A stretch of DNA of 64,000 nucleotides from Crossaster papposus (Eukaryota > Echinodermata > Asteroidea > Velatida > Solasteridae), in assembly GCA_037893245.1 (NCBI GenBank), contig JBAIAA010000094.1, positions 1,178,001-1,242,000 of the forward strand. Direction: 5' to 3'. Below, piece by piece: positions 27,990 to 42,300 of the stretch. Both the position numbers and the translations under genes were made by a program. Position 1 is the first letter of the stretch; each line of letters opens with the position of its first letter. Below the pieces are notes generated by a model that did not search any database, had not been told where the DNA came from, and saw nothing but the letters and a program-made list of their open reading frames with translations.

Positions 27990-30900
27990 GTCGAGCTGGT
28001 GAGTGTCTCTTCATTCTCGAACAACGTTGAGGTTCGCAGCTAAGATATAAGTCAAGAAAATTATCCTCATTCGCAGCCACCTTTTCTTATGTGTATGTTT
28101 GTACACGTGTATTGCCGCATTGGCCTATGCCGCCTGTGCCCTGACGCATGAGTCTCACAGTTTGGGTTCTTTCTATTGAGAAATTTAGCAACATATTTTG
28201 GCTCCGATGTCGAGCTGGTGAGTGTCTCTTCATTCTCGAATAACGTTGAGGTTCGCAGCTCAAATATATGTCGAGAAAATTATCCTCATTCGCAGCCATG
28301 TTTTCTTATGTGTATCTATGTACACGAGTATTGCCGCATTGGCCTAGGTCGCCAGTGCCCTGACGCATGAGTCTCACAGTTTGGGTTCTTTTCATTGGGA
28401 AATTTGGCAATATTTTGGCTCAGATGTCGAGCTGGTGAGTGTCTCTTCATTCTCGAACAACGTTGAGGTTCGCAGCTCAGATATAAGTCGAGAAAATTAA
28501 CCTCTTTCCTAGCCATGTTTTCTTGTGTGTATCTATGTACACGTGTATTGCCGCATAGGCCTATGCCGTCAGTGCCCTGACGCATGAGTCTCACAGTTTG
28601 GGTTCTTTCCATTGAGAGATTTGGCAATATTTTGGCTCAGATGTCGAGCTGGTGAGTGTCTCTTCATTCTCGAACAACGTTGAGGTTCGCAGCTCCAATA
28701 TAAGTCGAGAAAATTGTCATCATTGGCAGCCACCTTTTCTTAGGTGTATCTATGTACACGTGTATTGGCGCATTGGCCTATGCCGCCAGTTCCCTGACGT
28801 ATGAGTCTCACGGTTTGGGTTCTTTCTATTGAAAAATTTGGCAATATTTTGGCTCCGATGTTGAGCTGGTAAGTGTCTCTTCATTCTCGAACAACGTTGA
28901 GGTTCGCAGATCAAATATAAGTCGAGAAAATTATCCTCATTCGCAGCCACCTTTTCTGATGTGTATGTTTGTACACTTGTATTGCCGCATAGGCCTATGC
29001 CGTCAGTGCCCTGACGCATGGGTCTCACGGTTTGGGTTTTTTCCAGTGAGAAATTTGGCAATATTTTGGCTCCGATGTCGAGCTGGTGAGTGTCTCTTCA
29101 TTCTCGAACAACGTTGAGGTTCGCAGCTAAGATATAAGTCAAGAAAATTATCCTCATTCGCAGCCACCTTTTCTTATGTGTATGTTTGTACACGTGTATT
29201 GCCGCATTGGCCTATGCCGCCTGTGCCCTGACGCATGAGTCTCACAGTTTGGGTTCTTTCTATTGAGAAATTTAGCAACATATTTTGGCTCCGATGTCGA
29301 GCTGGTGAGTGTCTCTTCATTCTCGAATAACGTTGAGGTTCGCAGCTCAAATATATGTCGAGAAAATTATCCTCATTCGCAGCCATGTTTTCTTATGTGT
29401 ATCTATGTACACGAGTATTGCCGCATTGGCCTAGGTCGCCAGTGCCCTGACGCATGAGTCTCACAGTTTGGGTTCTTTTCATTGGGAAATTTGGCAATAT
29501 TTTGGCTCAGATGTCGAGCTGGTGAGTGTCTCTTCATTCTCGAACAACGTTGAGGTTCGCAGCTCAGATATAAGTCGAGAAAATTAACCTCTTTCCTAGC
29601 CATGTTTTCTTGTGTGTATCTATGTACACGTGTATTGCCGCATAGGCCTATGCCGTCAGTGCCCTGACGCATGAGTCTCACAGTTTGGGTTCTTTCCATT
29701 GAGAGATTTGGCAATATTTTGGCTCAGATGTCGAGCTGGTGAGTGTCTCTTCATTCTCGAACAACGTTGAGGTTCGCAGCTCCAATATAAGTCGAGAAAA
29801 TTGTCATCATTGGCAGCCACCTTTTCTTAGGTGTATCTATGTACACGTGTATTGGCGCAATGGCCTATGCCGCCAGTTCCCTGACGTATGAGTCTCACGG
29901 TTTGGGTTCTTTCTATTGAGAAATTTGGCAATATTTTGGCTCCGATGTCGAGCTGGTGAGTGTCTCTTCATTCTCGAACAACGTTGAGGTTCGCAGATTA
30001 AATATAAGTCGAGAAAATTATCCTCATTCGCAGCCACCTTTTCTGATGTGTATGTTTGTACACTTGTATTGCCGCATAGGCCTATGCCGTCAGTGCCCTG
30101 ACGCATGGGTCTCACGGTTTGGGTTTTTTCCAGTGAGAAATTTGGCAATATTTTGGCTCCGATGTCGAGCTGGTGAGTGTCTCTTCATTCTCGAACAACG
30201 TTGAGGTTCGCAGCTAAGATATAAGTCAAGAAAATTATCCTCATTCGCAGCCACCTTTTCTTATGTGTATGTTTGTACACGTGTATTGCCGCATTGGCCT
30301 ATGCCGCCTGTGCCCTGACGCATGAGTCTCACAGTTTGGGTTCTTTCTATTGAGAAATTTAGCAACATATTTTGGCTCCGATGTCGAGCTGGTGAGTGTC
30401 TCTTCATTCTCGAATAACGTTGAGGTTCGCAGCTCAAATATATGTCGAGAAAATTATCCTCATTCGCAGCCATGTTTTCTTATGTGTATCTATGTACACG
30501 AGTATTGCCGCATTGGCCTAGGTCGCCAGTGCCCTGACGCATGAGTTTCACAGTTTGGGTTCTTTTCATTGGGAAATTTGGCAATATTTTGGCTCAGATG
30601 TCGAGCTGGTGAGTGTCTCTTTATTCTCGAACAACGTTGAGGTTCGCAGCTCAGATATAAGTCGAGAAAATTAACCTCTTTCCTAGCCATGTTTTCTTGT
30701 GTGTATCTATGTACACGTGTATTGCCGCATAGGCCTATGCCGTCAGTGCCCTGACGCATGAGTCTCACAGTTTGGGTTCTTTCCATTGAGAGATTTGGCA
30801 ATATTTTGGCTCAGATGTCGAGCTGGTGAGTGTCTCTTCATTCTCGAACAACGTTGAGGTTCGCAGCTCCAATATAAGTCGAGAAAATTGTCATCATTGG

Positions 30901-31110
30901 CAGCCACCTTTTCTTAGGTGTATCTATGTACACGTGTATTGGCGCATTGGCCTATGCCGCCAGTTCCCTGACGTATGAGTCTCACGGTTTGGGTTCTTTC
31001 TATTGAGAAATTTGGCAATATTTTGGCTCCGATGTCGAGCTGGTGAGTGTCTCTTCATTCTCGAACAACGTTGAGGTTCGCAGCTAAGATATAAGTCAAG
31101 AAAATTATCC
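27990..31110. repeat. Three copies of a 1087-bp, 5-monomer unit
   Basis: The junction GCAGCCACC in equivalent monomers sits at 28076, 29163 and 30250, exactly 1087 bp apart. The same spacing holds for the TTAGGTGTATC variant at about 28740, 29827 and 30914. The third copy breaks off near 31030, where the next monomer expected in the unit is missing. The three copies are nearly identical. Confidence 0.8.
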
Positions 31111-34100
31111 TCATTCGCAGCCACCTTTTCTTATGTGTATGTTTGTACACGTGTATTGCCGCATTGGCCTATGCCGCCTGTGCCCTGACGCATGAGTCTC
31201 ACAGTTTGGGTTCTTTCTATTGAGAAATTTGGCAATATTTTGGCTCAGTTGTTGAGCTGGTGAGTGTCTCTTCATTCTCAAACAACGTTGAGGTTCGCAG
31301 CTCAAATATAAGTCGAGAAAATTATCCTCATTCGCAGCCATGTTTTCTTATGTGTATCTATGTACACGAGTATTGCCGCATTGGCGTAGGTCGCCAGTGC
31401 CCTGACGCATGAGTCTCACAGTTTGGGTTCTTTTCATTGGGAAATTTGGCAATATTTTGGCTCAGATGTCGAGCTGGTGAGTATTTCTTCATTCTCGAAC
31501 AACGTTGAGGTTCCTAGCTAAGATAAAAGTCGAGAAAATAATCCTCATTCGCAGCCACCTTTTCTGATGTGTATGTTTGTACACGTGTATTGCCGCATTG
31601 GCCTATGCCGCCAGTGCCCTGACGCATGAGTCTCACAGTTTGGGTTCTTTCTATTGAAAAATTTGGCAATATTTTGGCTCCGATGTTGAGCTGGTAAGTG
31701 TCTCTTCATTCTCGAACAACGTTGAGGTTCGCAGATCAAATATAAGTCGAGAAAATTATCCTCATTCGCAGCCACCTTTTCTGATGTGTATGTTTTTAAA
31801 CTTGTATTGCCGCATAGGCCTATGCCGTCAGTGCCCTGACGCATGGGTCTCACGGTTTGGTTTTTTTCCAGTGAGAAATTTGGCAATATTTTGGCTCCGA
31901 TGTCGAGCTGGTGAGTGTCTCTTCATTCTCGAACAACGTTGAGGTTCGCAGCTCAGATATAAGTCAAGAAAATTATCCTCATTCGCAGCCACCTTTTCTT
32001 ATGTGTATGTGTGTACACGTGTATTGCCGCATTGGCCTATGCCGCCTGTGCCCTGACGCATGAGTCTCACAGTTTGGGTTCTTTCTATTGAGAAATTTAG
32101 CAAAATATTTTGTTTCCGATGTCGAGCTGGTGAGTGTCTCTTCATTCTCGAATAACGTTGAGGTTCGCTGCTCAAATATATGTCGAGAAAATTATCCTCA
32201 TTCGTAGCCATGTTTTCTTATGTGTATCTATTGTACACGAGTATTGCCGCATTGGCCTAGGTCGCCAGTGCCCTGACGCATGAGTCTCACAGTTTGGGTT
32301 CTTTTCATTGGGAAATTTGGCAATATTTTGGCTCAGATGTCGAGCTGGTGAGTATTTCTTCATTCTCGAACAACGTTGAGGTTCCCAGCTAAGATACAAG
32401 TCGAGAAAATAATCCTCATTCGCAGCCACCTTTTCTGATGTGTATGTATGTACACGTGTATTGCCGCATTGGCCTATGCCGCCAGTGCCCTGACGCATGA
32501 GTCTCACAGTTTGGGTTCTTTCTATTGAAAACTTTTGCAATATTTTGGCTCCGATGTTGAGCTGGTAAGTGTCTCTTCATTCTCGAACAACGTTGAGGTT
32601 CGCAGCTCAAATATAAGTCGAGAAAATTTTCCTCATTCGCAGCCATGTTTTCTTATGTGTATCTATGTACACGAGTATTGCCGCATTGGCGTAGGTCGCC
32701 AGTGCCCTGACGCATGAGTCTCACAGTTTGGGTTCTTTCTATTGAGAAATTTAGCAAAATATTTTGTTTCCGATGTCGAGCTGGTGAGTGTCTCTTCATT
32801 CTCGAATAACGTTGAGGTTCGCAGCTCAAATATATGTCGAGAAAATTATCCTCATTCGCAGCCATGTTTTCTTATGTGTATCTATGTACACGAGTATTGC
32901 CGCATTGGCCTAGGTCGCCAGTGCCCTGACGCATAAGTCTCACAGTTTGGGTTCTTTTCATTGGGAAATTTGGCAATATTTTGGCTCAGATGTCGAGCTG
33001 GTGAGTATTTCTTCATTCTCGAACAACGTTGAGGTTCCCAGCTAAGATACAAGTCGAGAAAATAATCCTCATTCGCAGCCACCTTTTCTGATGTGTATGT
33101 ATGTACACGTGTATTGCCGCATTGGCCTATGCCGCCAGTGCCCTGACGCATGAGTCTCACAGTTTGGGTTCTTTCTATTGAAAAATTTGGCAATATTTTG
33201 GCTCCGATGTCGAGCTGGTGAGTGTCTCTTCATTCTCGAACAACGTTGAGGTTCGCAGCTCCAATATAAGTCGAGAAAATTGTCATCATTGGCAGCCACC
33301 TTTTCTTAGGTGTATCTATGTACACGTGTATTGGCGCATTGGCCTATGCTGCCAGTGCCCTGACGCATGAGTCTCACAGTTTTGGGTTCTTTCCAGTGAG
33401 AAATTTGGCAATATTTTGGCTCAGATGTCGAGCTGGTGAGTGTCTCTTCATTCTCGAACAACGTTGAGGTTCGCAGCTCCAATATAAGTCGAGAAAATTG
33501 TCATCATTGGCAGCCACCTTTTCTTAGGTGTATCTATGTACACGTGTATTGGCGCATTGGCCTATGCCGCCAGTGCCCTGACGCATGAGTCTCACAGTTT
33601 TGGGTTCTTTCCAGTGAGAAATTTGGCAATATTTTGGCTCAGATGTCGAGCTGGTGAGTGTCTCTTCATTCTCGAGCAACGTTGAGGTTCGCAGCTCAAA
33701 TATAAGTCGAGAAAATTATCCTCATTCGCAGCCACCTTTTCTGATGTGTATGTTTGTACACGTGTATTGCCGCATAGGCCTATGCCGTCAGTGCCCTGAC
33801 GCATGAGTCTCACGGTTTGGGTTCTTTCTATTGAGAAATTTGGCAATATTTTGGCTCCGATGTCGAGCTGGTGAGTGTCTCTTCATTCTCGAACAACGTT
33901 GAGGTTCGCAGCTAAGATATAAGTCAAGAAAATTATCCTCATTCGCAGCCACCTTTTCTTAGGTGTATGTTTGTACATGTGTATTGCCGCATTGGCCTAT
34001 GCCGCCAGTTCCCTGACGCATGAGTCTCACGGTTTGGGTTCTTTCTATTGAGAAATTGGCTATATTTTGGCTCCGATGTCGAGCTGGTGAGTGTCTCTTC

Positions 34101-34989
34101 ATTCTCGAACAACGTTGAGGTTCGCAGCTAAGATATAAGTCAAGAAAATTATCCTCATTCGCAGCCACCTTTTCTTATGTGTATGTTTGTACACGTGTAT
34201 TGCCGCATTGGCCTATGCCGCCTGTGCCCTGACGCATGAGTCTCACAGTTTGGGTTCTTTCTATTGAGAAATGTTGCAAAATATTTTGGCTCCGATGTCC
34301 AGCTGGTGAGTGTCTCTTCATTCTCGAACAACGTTGAGGTTCGCAGCTCAAATATAAGTCGAGAAAATTATCCTCATTCGCAGCCATGTTTTCTTATGTG
34401 TATCTATGTACACGAGTATTGCCGCATTGGCGTAGGTCGCCAGGGCCCCGACGCATGAGTCTCACAGTTTGGGTTCTTTTCATTGGGAAATTTGGCAATA
34501 TTTTGGCTCAGATGTCGAGCTGTTGAGTATTTCTTCATTCTCGAACAACGTTGAGGTTCCCAGCTAAGATAAAAGTCGAGAAAATAATCCTCATTCGCAG
34601 CCACCTTTTCTGATGTGTATGTTTGTACACGTGTATTGCCGCATTGGCCTATGCCGCCAGTGCCCTGACTCATGAGTCTGACAGTTTGGGTTCTTTCTAT
34701 TGAACAATTTGGCAATATTTTGGCTCCGATGTCCAGCTGGTGAGTGTCTCTTCATTCTCGAACAACGTTGAGGTTCGCAGCTCAAATATAAGTCGAGAAA
34801 ATTATCCTCATTCGCAGCCATGTTTTCTTATGTGTATCTATGTACACGAGTATTGCCGCATTGGCGTAGGTCGCCAGGGCCCTGACGCATGAGTCTCACA
34901 GTTTGGGTTCTTTTCATTGGGAAATTTGGCAATATTTTGGCTCAGATGTCGAGCTGGTGAGTATTTCTTCATTCTCGAACAACGTTGAG

Positions 34990-36900
34990 GTTCCCAGCTA
35001 AGATAAAAGTCGAGAAAATAATCCTCATTCGCAGCCACCTTTTCTGATGTGTATGTTTGTACACGTGTATTGCCGCATTGGCCTATGCCGCCAGTGCCCT
35101 GACGCATGAGTCTCACAGTTTGGGTTCTTTCTATTGAAAAATTTGGCAATATTTTGGCTCCGATGTTGAGCTGGTAAGTGTCTCTTCATTCTCGAACAAC
35201 GTTGAGGTTCGCAGATCAAATATAAGTCGAGAAAATTATCCTCATTCGCAGCCACCTTTTCTGATGTGTATGTTTGTAAACTTGTATTGCCGCATAGGCC
35301 TATGCCGTCAGTGCCCTGACGCATGGGTCTCACGGTTTGGTTTTTTTCCAGTGAGAAATTTGGCAATATTTTGGCTCCGATGTCGAGCTGGTGAGTGTCT
35401 CTTCATTCTCGAACAACGTTGAGGTTCGCAGCTCAGATATAAGTCAAGAAAATTATCCTCATTCGCAGCCACCTTTTCTTATGTGTATGTGTGTATACGT
35501 GTATTGCCGCATTGGCCTATGCCGCCTGTGCCCTGACGCATGAGTCTCACAGTTTGGGTTCTTTCTATTGAGAAATTTAGCAAAATATTTTGGCTCCGAT
35601 GTCGAGCTGGTGAGTGTCTCTTCATTCTCGAACAACGTTGAGGTTCGCAGCTCAAATATAAGTCGAGAAAATTATCCTCATTCGCAGCCATGTTTTCTTA
35701 TGTGTATCTATGTACACGAGTATTGCCGCATTGGCCTAGGTCGCCAGTGCCCTGACGCATGAGTCTCACAGTTTGGGTTCTTTTCATTGGGAAATTTGGC
35801 AATATTTTGGCTCAGATGTCGAGCTGGTGAGTATTTCTTCATTCTCGAACAACGTTGAGGTTCCCAGCTAAGATAAAAGTCGAGAAAATAATCCTCATTC
35901 GCAGCCACCTTTTCTGGTGTGTATGTATGTACACGTGTATTGCCGCATTGGCCTATGCCGCCAGTGCCCTGACGCATGAGTCTCACAGTTTGGGTTCTTT
36001 CTATTGAAAAATTTGGCAATATTTTGGCTCCGATGTTGAGCTGGTAAGTGTCTCTTCATTCTCGAACAACGTTGAGGTTCGCAGATCAAATATAAGTCGA
36101 GAAAATTATCCTCATTCGCAGCCACCTTTTCTGATGTGTATGTTTGTAAACTTGTATTGCCGCATAGGCCTATGCCGTCAGTGCCCTGACGCATGGGTCT
36201 CACGGTTTGGTTTTTTTCCAGTGAGAAATTTGGCAATATTTTGGCTCCGATGTCGAGCTGGTGAGTGTCTCTTCATTCTCGAACAACGTTGAGGTTCGCA
36301 GCTCAGATATAAGTCAAGAAAATTATCCTCATTCGCAGCCACCTTTTCTTATGTGTATGTGTGTACACGTGTATTGCCGCATTGGCCTATGCCGCCTGTG
36401 CCCTGACGCATGAGTCTCACAGTTTGGGTTCTTTCTATTGAGAAATTTAGCAAAATATTTTGGCTCCGATGTCGAGCTGGTGAGTGTCTCTTCATTCTCG
36501 AACAACGTTGAGGTTCGCAGCTCAAATATAAGTCGAGAAAATTATCCTCATTCGCAGCCATGTTTTCTTATGTGTATCTATGTACACGAGTATTGCCGCA
36601 TTGGCCTAGGTCGCCAGTGCCCTGACGCATGAGTCTCACAGTTTGGGTTCTTTTCATTGGGAAATTTGGCAATATTTTGGCTCAGATGTCGAGCTGGTGA
36701 GTATTTCTTCATTCTCGAACAACGTTGAGGTTCCCAGCTAAGATAAAAGTCGAGAAAATAATCCTCATTCGCAGCCACCTTTTCTGGTGTGTATGTATGT
36801 ACACGTGTATTGCCGCATTGGCCTATGCCGCCAGTGCCCTGACGCATGAGTCTCACAGTTTGGGTTCTTTCTATTGAAAAATTTGGCAATATTTTGGCTC
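34990..36900. repeat. Tandem duplication of an 870-bp, 4-monomer unit
   Basis: Marker monomers at 35025, 35479 and 35708 recur at 35895, 36349 and 36578, always 870 bp apart. Shared rare variants include GTTTGTAAACTTGTATTG (about 35273 and 36143) and TTCTGGTGTGTATG in the following monomers. Edges are approximate. Confidence 0.7.
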
Positions 36901-38040
36901 CGATGTCGAGCTGGTGAGTGTCTCGTCATTCTCGAACAACGTTGAGGTTCTCAGCTCAGATATAAGTCAAGAAAATTATCCTCATTCGCAGCCACCGTTT
37001 CTTATGTGTATGTTTGTACACGTGTATTGCCGCATAGGCCTATGCCGCCAGTGGCCTGACGCATGAGTCTCACGGTTTGGGTTTTTTCCAGTGAGAAATT
37101 TGGCAATATTTTGGCTCCGATGTCGAGCTGGTGAGTGTCTCGTCATTCTCGAACAACGTTGAGGTTCTCAGCTCAGATATAAGTCAAGAAAATTATCCTC
37201 ATTCGCAGCCACCTTTTCTTATGTGTATGTTTGTACACGTGTATTGCCGCATAGGCCTATTCCGCCAGTGGCCTGCCGCATGAGTCTCACAGTTTGGGTT
37301 CTTTCTATTGAGAAATTTGGCAATATTTTGGCTCAGATGTTGAGCTGGTGAGTGTCTCTTCATTCTCAAACAACGTTGAGGTTCGCAGCTCAAATATAAG
37401 TCGAGAAAATTATCCTCATTCGCAGCCACCTTTTCTGATGTGTATGTTAGTACATGTGTATTGCCGCATTGGCCTATGCCGCCAGTTCCCTGACGCATGA
37501 GTCTCACGGTTTGGGTTCTTTCTATTGAGAAATGTTGGCAATATTTTGGCTCCGATGTCGAGCTGGTGAGTGTCTCTTCATTCTCGAACAACGTTGAGGT
37601 TCGCAGTTAAGATATAAGTCAAGAAAATTATCCTCATTCGCAGCCACATTTTCTTATGTGTATGTTTGTACACGTGTATTGCCGCATTGGCCTATGCCGC
37701 CTGTGCCCTGACGCATGAGTCTCACAGTTTGGGTTCTTTCTATTGAGAAATTTGGCAATATTTTGGCTCAGATGTTGAGCTGGTGAGTGTCTCTTCATTC
37801 TCAAACAACGTTGAGGTTCGCAGCTCAAATATAAGTCGAGAAAATTATCCTCATTCGCAGCCACCTTTTCTGATGTGTATGTTTGTACATGTGTATTGCC
37901 GCATTGGCCTATGCCGCCAGTTCCCTGACGCATGAGTCTCACGGTTTGGGTTCTTTCTATTGAGAAATTTGGCTATATTTTGGCTCCGATGTCGAGCTGG
38001 TGAGTGTCTCTTCATTCTCGAACAACGTTGAGGTTCGCAG

Positions 38041-39342
38041 CTAAGATATAAGTCAAGACAATTATCCTCATTCGCAGCCACCTTTTCTTATGTGTATGTT
38101 TGTACACGTGTATTGCCGCATTGGCCTATGCCGCCTGTGCCCTGACGCATGAGTCTCACAGTTTGGGTTCTTTCTATTGAGAAATTTAGCAAAATATTTT
38201 GGCTCCGATGTCGAGCTGGTGAGTGTCTCTTCATTCTCGAACAACGTTGAGGTTCGCAGCTCAAATATAAGTCGAGAAAATTATCCTCATTCGCAGCCAT
38301 GTTTTCTTATGTGTATCTATGTACACGAGTATTGCCGCATTGGCGTAGGTCGCCAGTGCCCTGACGCATGAGTCTCACAGTTTGGGTTCTTTTCATTGGG
38401 AAATTTGGCAATATTTTGGCTCAGATGTCGAGCTGGTGAGTATTTCTTCATTCTCGATCAACGTTGAGGTTCCCAGCTAAGATAAAAGTCGAGAAAATAA
38501 TCCTCATTCGCAGCCACCTTTTCTGATGTGTATGTTTGTACACGTGTATTGCCGCATTGGCCTATGCCGCCAGTGCCCTGACGCATGAGTCTCACAGTTT
38601 GGGTTCTTTCTATTGAAAAATTTGGCAATATTTTGGCTCCGATGTTGAGCTGGTAAGTGTCTCTTCATTCTCGAACAACGTTGAGGTTCGCAGCTAAGAT
38701 ATAAGTCAAGACAATTATCCTCATTCGCAGCCACCTTTTCTTATGTGTATGTTTGTACACGTGTATTGCCGCATTGGCCTATACCGCCTGTGCCCTGACG
38801 CATGAGTCTCACAGTTTGGGTTCTTTCTATTGAGAAATTTAGCAAAATATTTTGGCTCCGATGTCGAGCTGGTGAGTGTCTCTTCATTCTCGAACAACGT
38901 TGAGGTTCGCAGCTCAAATATAAGTCGAGAAAATTATCCTCATTCGCAGCCATGTTTTCTTATGTGTATCTATGTACACGAGTATTGCCGCATTGGCGTA
39001 GGTCGCCAGTGCCCTGACGCATGAGTCTCACAGTTTGGGTTCTTTTCATTGGGAAATTTGGCAATATTTTGGCTCAGATGTCGAGCTGGTGAGTATTTCT
39101 TCATTCTCGATCAACGTTGAGGTTCCCAGCTAAGATAAAAGTCGAGAAAATAATCCTCATTCGCAGCCACCTTTTCTGATGTGTATGTTTGTACACGTGT
39201 ATTGCCGCATTGGCCTATGCCGCCAGTGCCCTGACGCATGAGTCTCACAGTTTGGGTTCTTTCTATTGAAAAATTTGGCAATATTTTGGCTCCGATGTTG
39301 AGCTGGTAAGTGTCTCTTCATTCTCGAACAACGTTGAGGTTC
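38041..39342. repeat. Tandem duplication of a 653-bp, 3-monomer unit
   Basis: The rare variant AAGTCAAGACAATTATCC occurs at about 38049 and 38702, and the monomers that follow keep the same order with a 653-bp offset. The copies diverge at about 38689/39342, where one reads GCAGCTAAG and the other GCAGATCAAA. Confidence 0.75.
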
Positions 39343-42300
39343 GCAGATCAAATATAAGTCGAGAAAATTATCCTCATTCGCAGCCACCTTTTCTGATGTG
39401 TATGTTTGTACACTTGTATTGCCGCATAGGCCTATGCCGTCAGTGCCCTGACGCATGGGTCTCACGGTTTGGGTTTTTTCCAGTGGGAAATTTGGCAATA
39501 TTTTGGCTCAGATGTCGACCTGGTGAGTGTCTCTTCATTCTCGAACAACGTTGAGGTTCGCAGCTCAGATATAAGTCGAGAAAATTAACCTCTTTCCTAG
39601 CCATGTTTTCTTGTGTGTATCTATGTACACGTGTATTGCCGCATAGGCCTATGCCGTCAGTGCCATGACGCATGAGTCTCACAGTTTGGGTTCTTTCCAT
39701 TGAGAGATTTGGCAATATTTTGGCTCAGATGTCGAGCTGGTGAGTGTCTCTTCATTCTCGAACAACGTTGAGGTTCGCAGCTCCAATATAAGTCGAGCAA
39801 ATTGTCATCATTGGCAGCCACCTTTTCTTAGGTGTATCTATGTACACGTGTATTGGCGCATTGGCCTATGCCGCCAGTGCAATGACGCATGAGTCTCACA
39901 GTTTTGGGTTCTTTCCAGTGAGAAATTTGGCAATATTTTGGCTCAGATGTCGAGCTGGTGAGTGTCTCTTCATTCTCGAGCAACGTTGAGGTTCGCAGCT
40001 CAAATATAAGTCGAGAAAATTATCCTCATTCGCAGCCACCTTTTCTGATGTGTATGTTTGTACACGTGTATTGCCGCATAGGCCTATGCCGTCAGTGCCC
40101 TGACGCATGGGTCTCACGGTTTGGGTTTTTTTCCAGTGAGAAATTTGGCAATATTTTGGCTCCGATGTCGAGCTGGTGAGTGTCTCGTCATTCTCGAACA
40201 ACGTTGAGGTTCTCAGCTCAGATATAAGTCGAGAAAATTATCCTCATTCGCAGCCACCTTTTCTTATGTGTATGTTTGTACACGTGTATTGCCGCATAGG
40301 CCTATGCCGCCAGTGGCCTGACGCATGAGTCTCACGGTTTGGGTTTTTTCCAGTGAGAAATTTGGCAATATTTTGGCTCCGATGTCGAGCTGGTGAGTGT
40401 CTCGTCATTCTCGAACAACGTTGAGGTTCTCAGCTCAGATATAAGTCAAGAAAATTATCCTCATTCGCAGCCACATTTTCTTATGTGTATGTTTGTACGC
40501 GTGTATTGCCGCATAGGCCTATGCCGCCAGTGGCCTGACGCATGAGTCTCACGGTTTGGGTTTTTTCCAGTGAGAAATTTGGCAATATTTTGGCTCCGAT
40601 GTCGAGCTGGTGAGTGTCTCGTCATTCTCGAACAACGTTGAGGTTCTCAGCTCAGATATAAGTCAAGAAAATTATCCTCATTCGCAGCCACCTTTTCTGA
40701 TGTGTATGTTTGTACACGTGTATTGCCGCATTGGCCTATGCCGCCAGTGCCCTGACGCATGAGTCTCACAGTTTGGGTTCTTTCTATTGAAAAATTTGGC
40801 AATATTTTGGCTCCGATGTTGAGCTGGTAAGTGTCTCTTCATTCTCGAACAACGTTGAGGTTCGCAGATCAAATATAAGTCGAGAAAATTATCCTCATTC
40901 GCAGCCACCTTTTCTGATGTGTATGTTTGTACACTTGTATTGCCGCATAGGCCTATGCCGTCAGTGCCCTGACGCATGGGTCTCACGGTTTGGGTTTTTT
41001 CCAGTGGGAAATTTGGCAATATTTTGGCTCAGATGTCGACCTGGTGAGTGTCTCTTCATTCTCGAACAACGTTGAGGTTCGCAGCTCAGATATAAGTCGA
41101 GAAAATTAACCTCTTTCCTAGCCATGTTTTCTTGTGTGTATCTATGTACACGTGTATTGCCGCATAGGCCTATGCCGTCAGTGCCATGACGCATGAGTCT
41201 CACAGTTTGGGTTCTTTCCATTGAGAGATTTGGCAATATTTTGGCTCAGATGTCGAGCTGGTGAGTGTCTCTTCATTCTCGAACAACGTTGAGGTTCGCA
41301 GCTCCAATATAAGTCGAGCAAATTGTCATCATTGGCAGCCACCTTTTCTTAGGTGTATCTATGTACACGTGTATTGGCGCATTGGCCTATGCCGCCAGTG
41401 CAATGACGCATGAGTCTCACAGTTTTGGGTTCTTTCCAGTGAGAAATTTGGCAATATTTTGGCTCAGATGTCGAGCTGGTGAGTGTCTCTTCATTCTCGA
41501 GCAACGTTGAGGTTCGCAGCTCAAATATAAGTCGAGAAAATTATCCTCATTCGCAGCCACCTTTTCTGATGTGTATGTTTGTACACGTGTATTGCCGCAT
41601 AGGCCTATGCCGCCAGTGGCCTGACGCATGAGTCTCACGGTTTGGGTTTTTTCCAGTGAGAAATTTGGCAATATTTTGGCTCCGATGTTGAGCTGGTGAG
41701 TGTCTCGTCATTCTCGAACAACGTTGAGGTTCTCAGCTCAGATATAAGTCAAGAAAATTATCCTCATTCGCAGCCACATTTTCTTATGTGTATGTTTGTA
41801 CGCGTGTATTGCCGCATAGGCCTATGCCGCCAGTGGCCTGACGCATGAGTCTCACGGTTTGGGTTTTTTCCAGTGAGAAATTTGGCAATATTTTGGCTCC
41901 GATGTCGAGCTGGTGAGTGTCTCGTCATTCTCGAACAACGTTGAGGTTCTCAGCTCAGATATAAGTCAAGAAAATTATCCTCATTCGCAGCCACCTTTTC
42001 TGATGTGTATGTTTGTACACGTGTATTGCCGCATTGGCCTATGCCGCCAGTGCCCTGACGCATGAGTCTCACAGTTTGGGTTCTTTCTATTGAAAAATTT
42101 GGCAATATTTTGGCTCCGATGTTGAGCTGGTAAGTGTCTCTTCATTCTCGAACAACGTTGAGGTTCGCAGATCAAATATAAGTCGAGAAAATTATCCTCA
42201 TTCGCAGCCACCTTTTCTGATGTGTATGTTTGTACACTTGTATTGCCGCATAGGCCTATGCCGTCAGTGCCCTGACGCATGGGTCTCACGGTTTGGGTTT

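Noticed and set aside
40201..40417. CENP-B box in the monomer
   Set aside because: The AACAACGTTGAGGTTCGCAG segment has only loose resemblance to the CENP-B box consensus on either strand.
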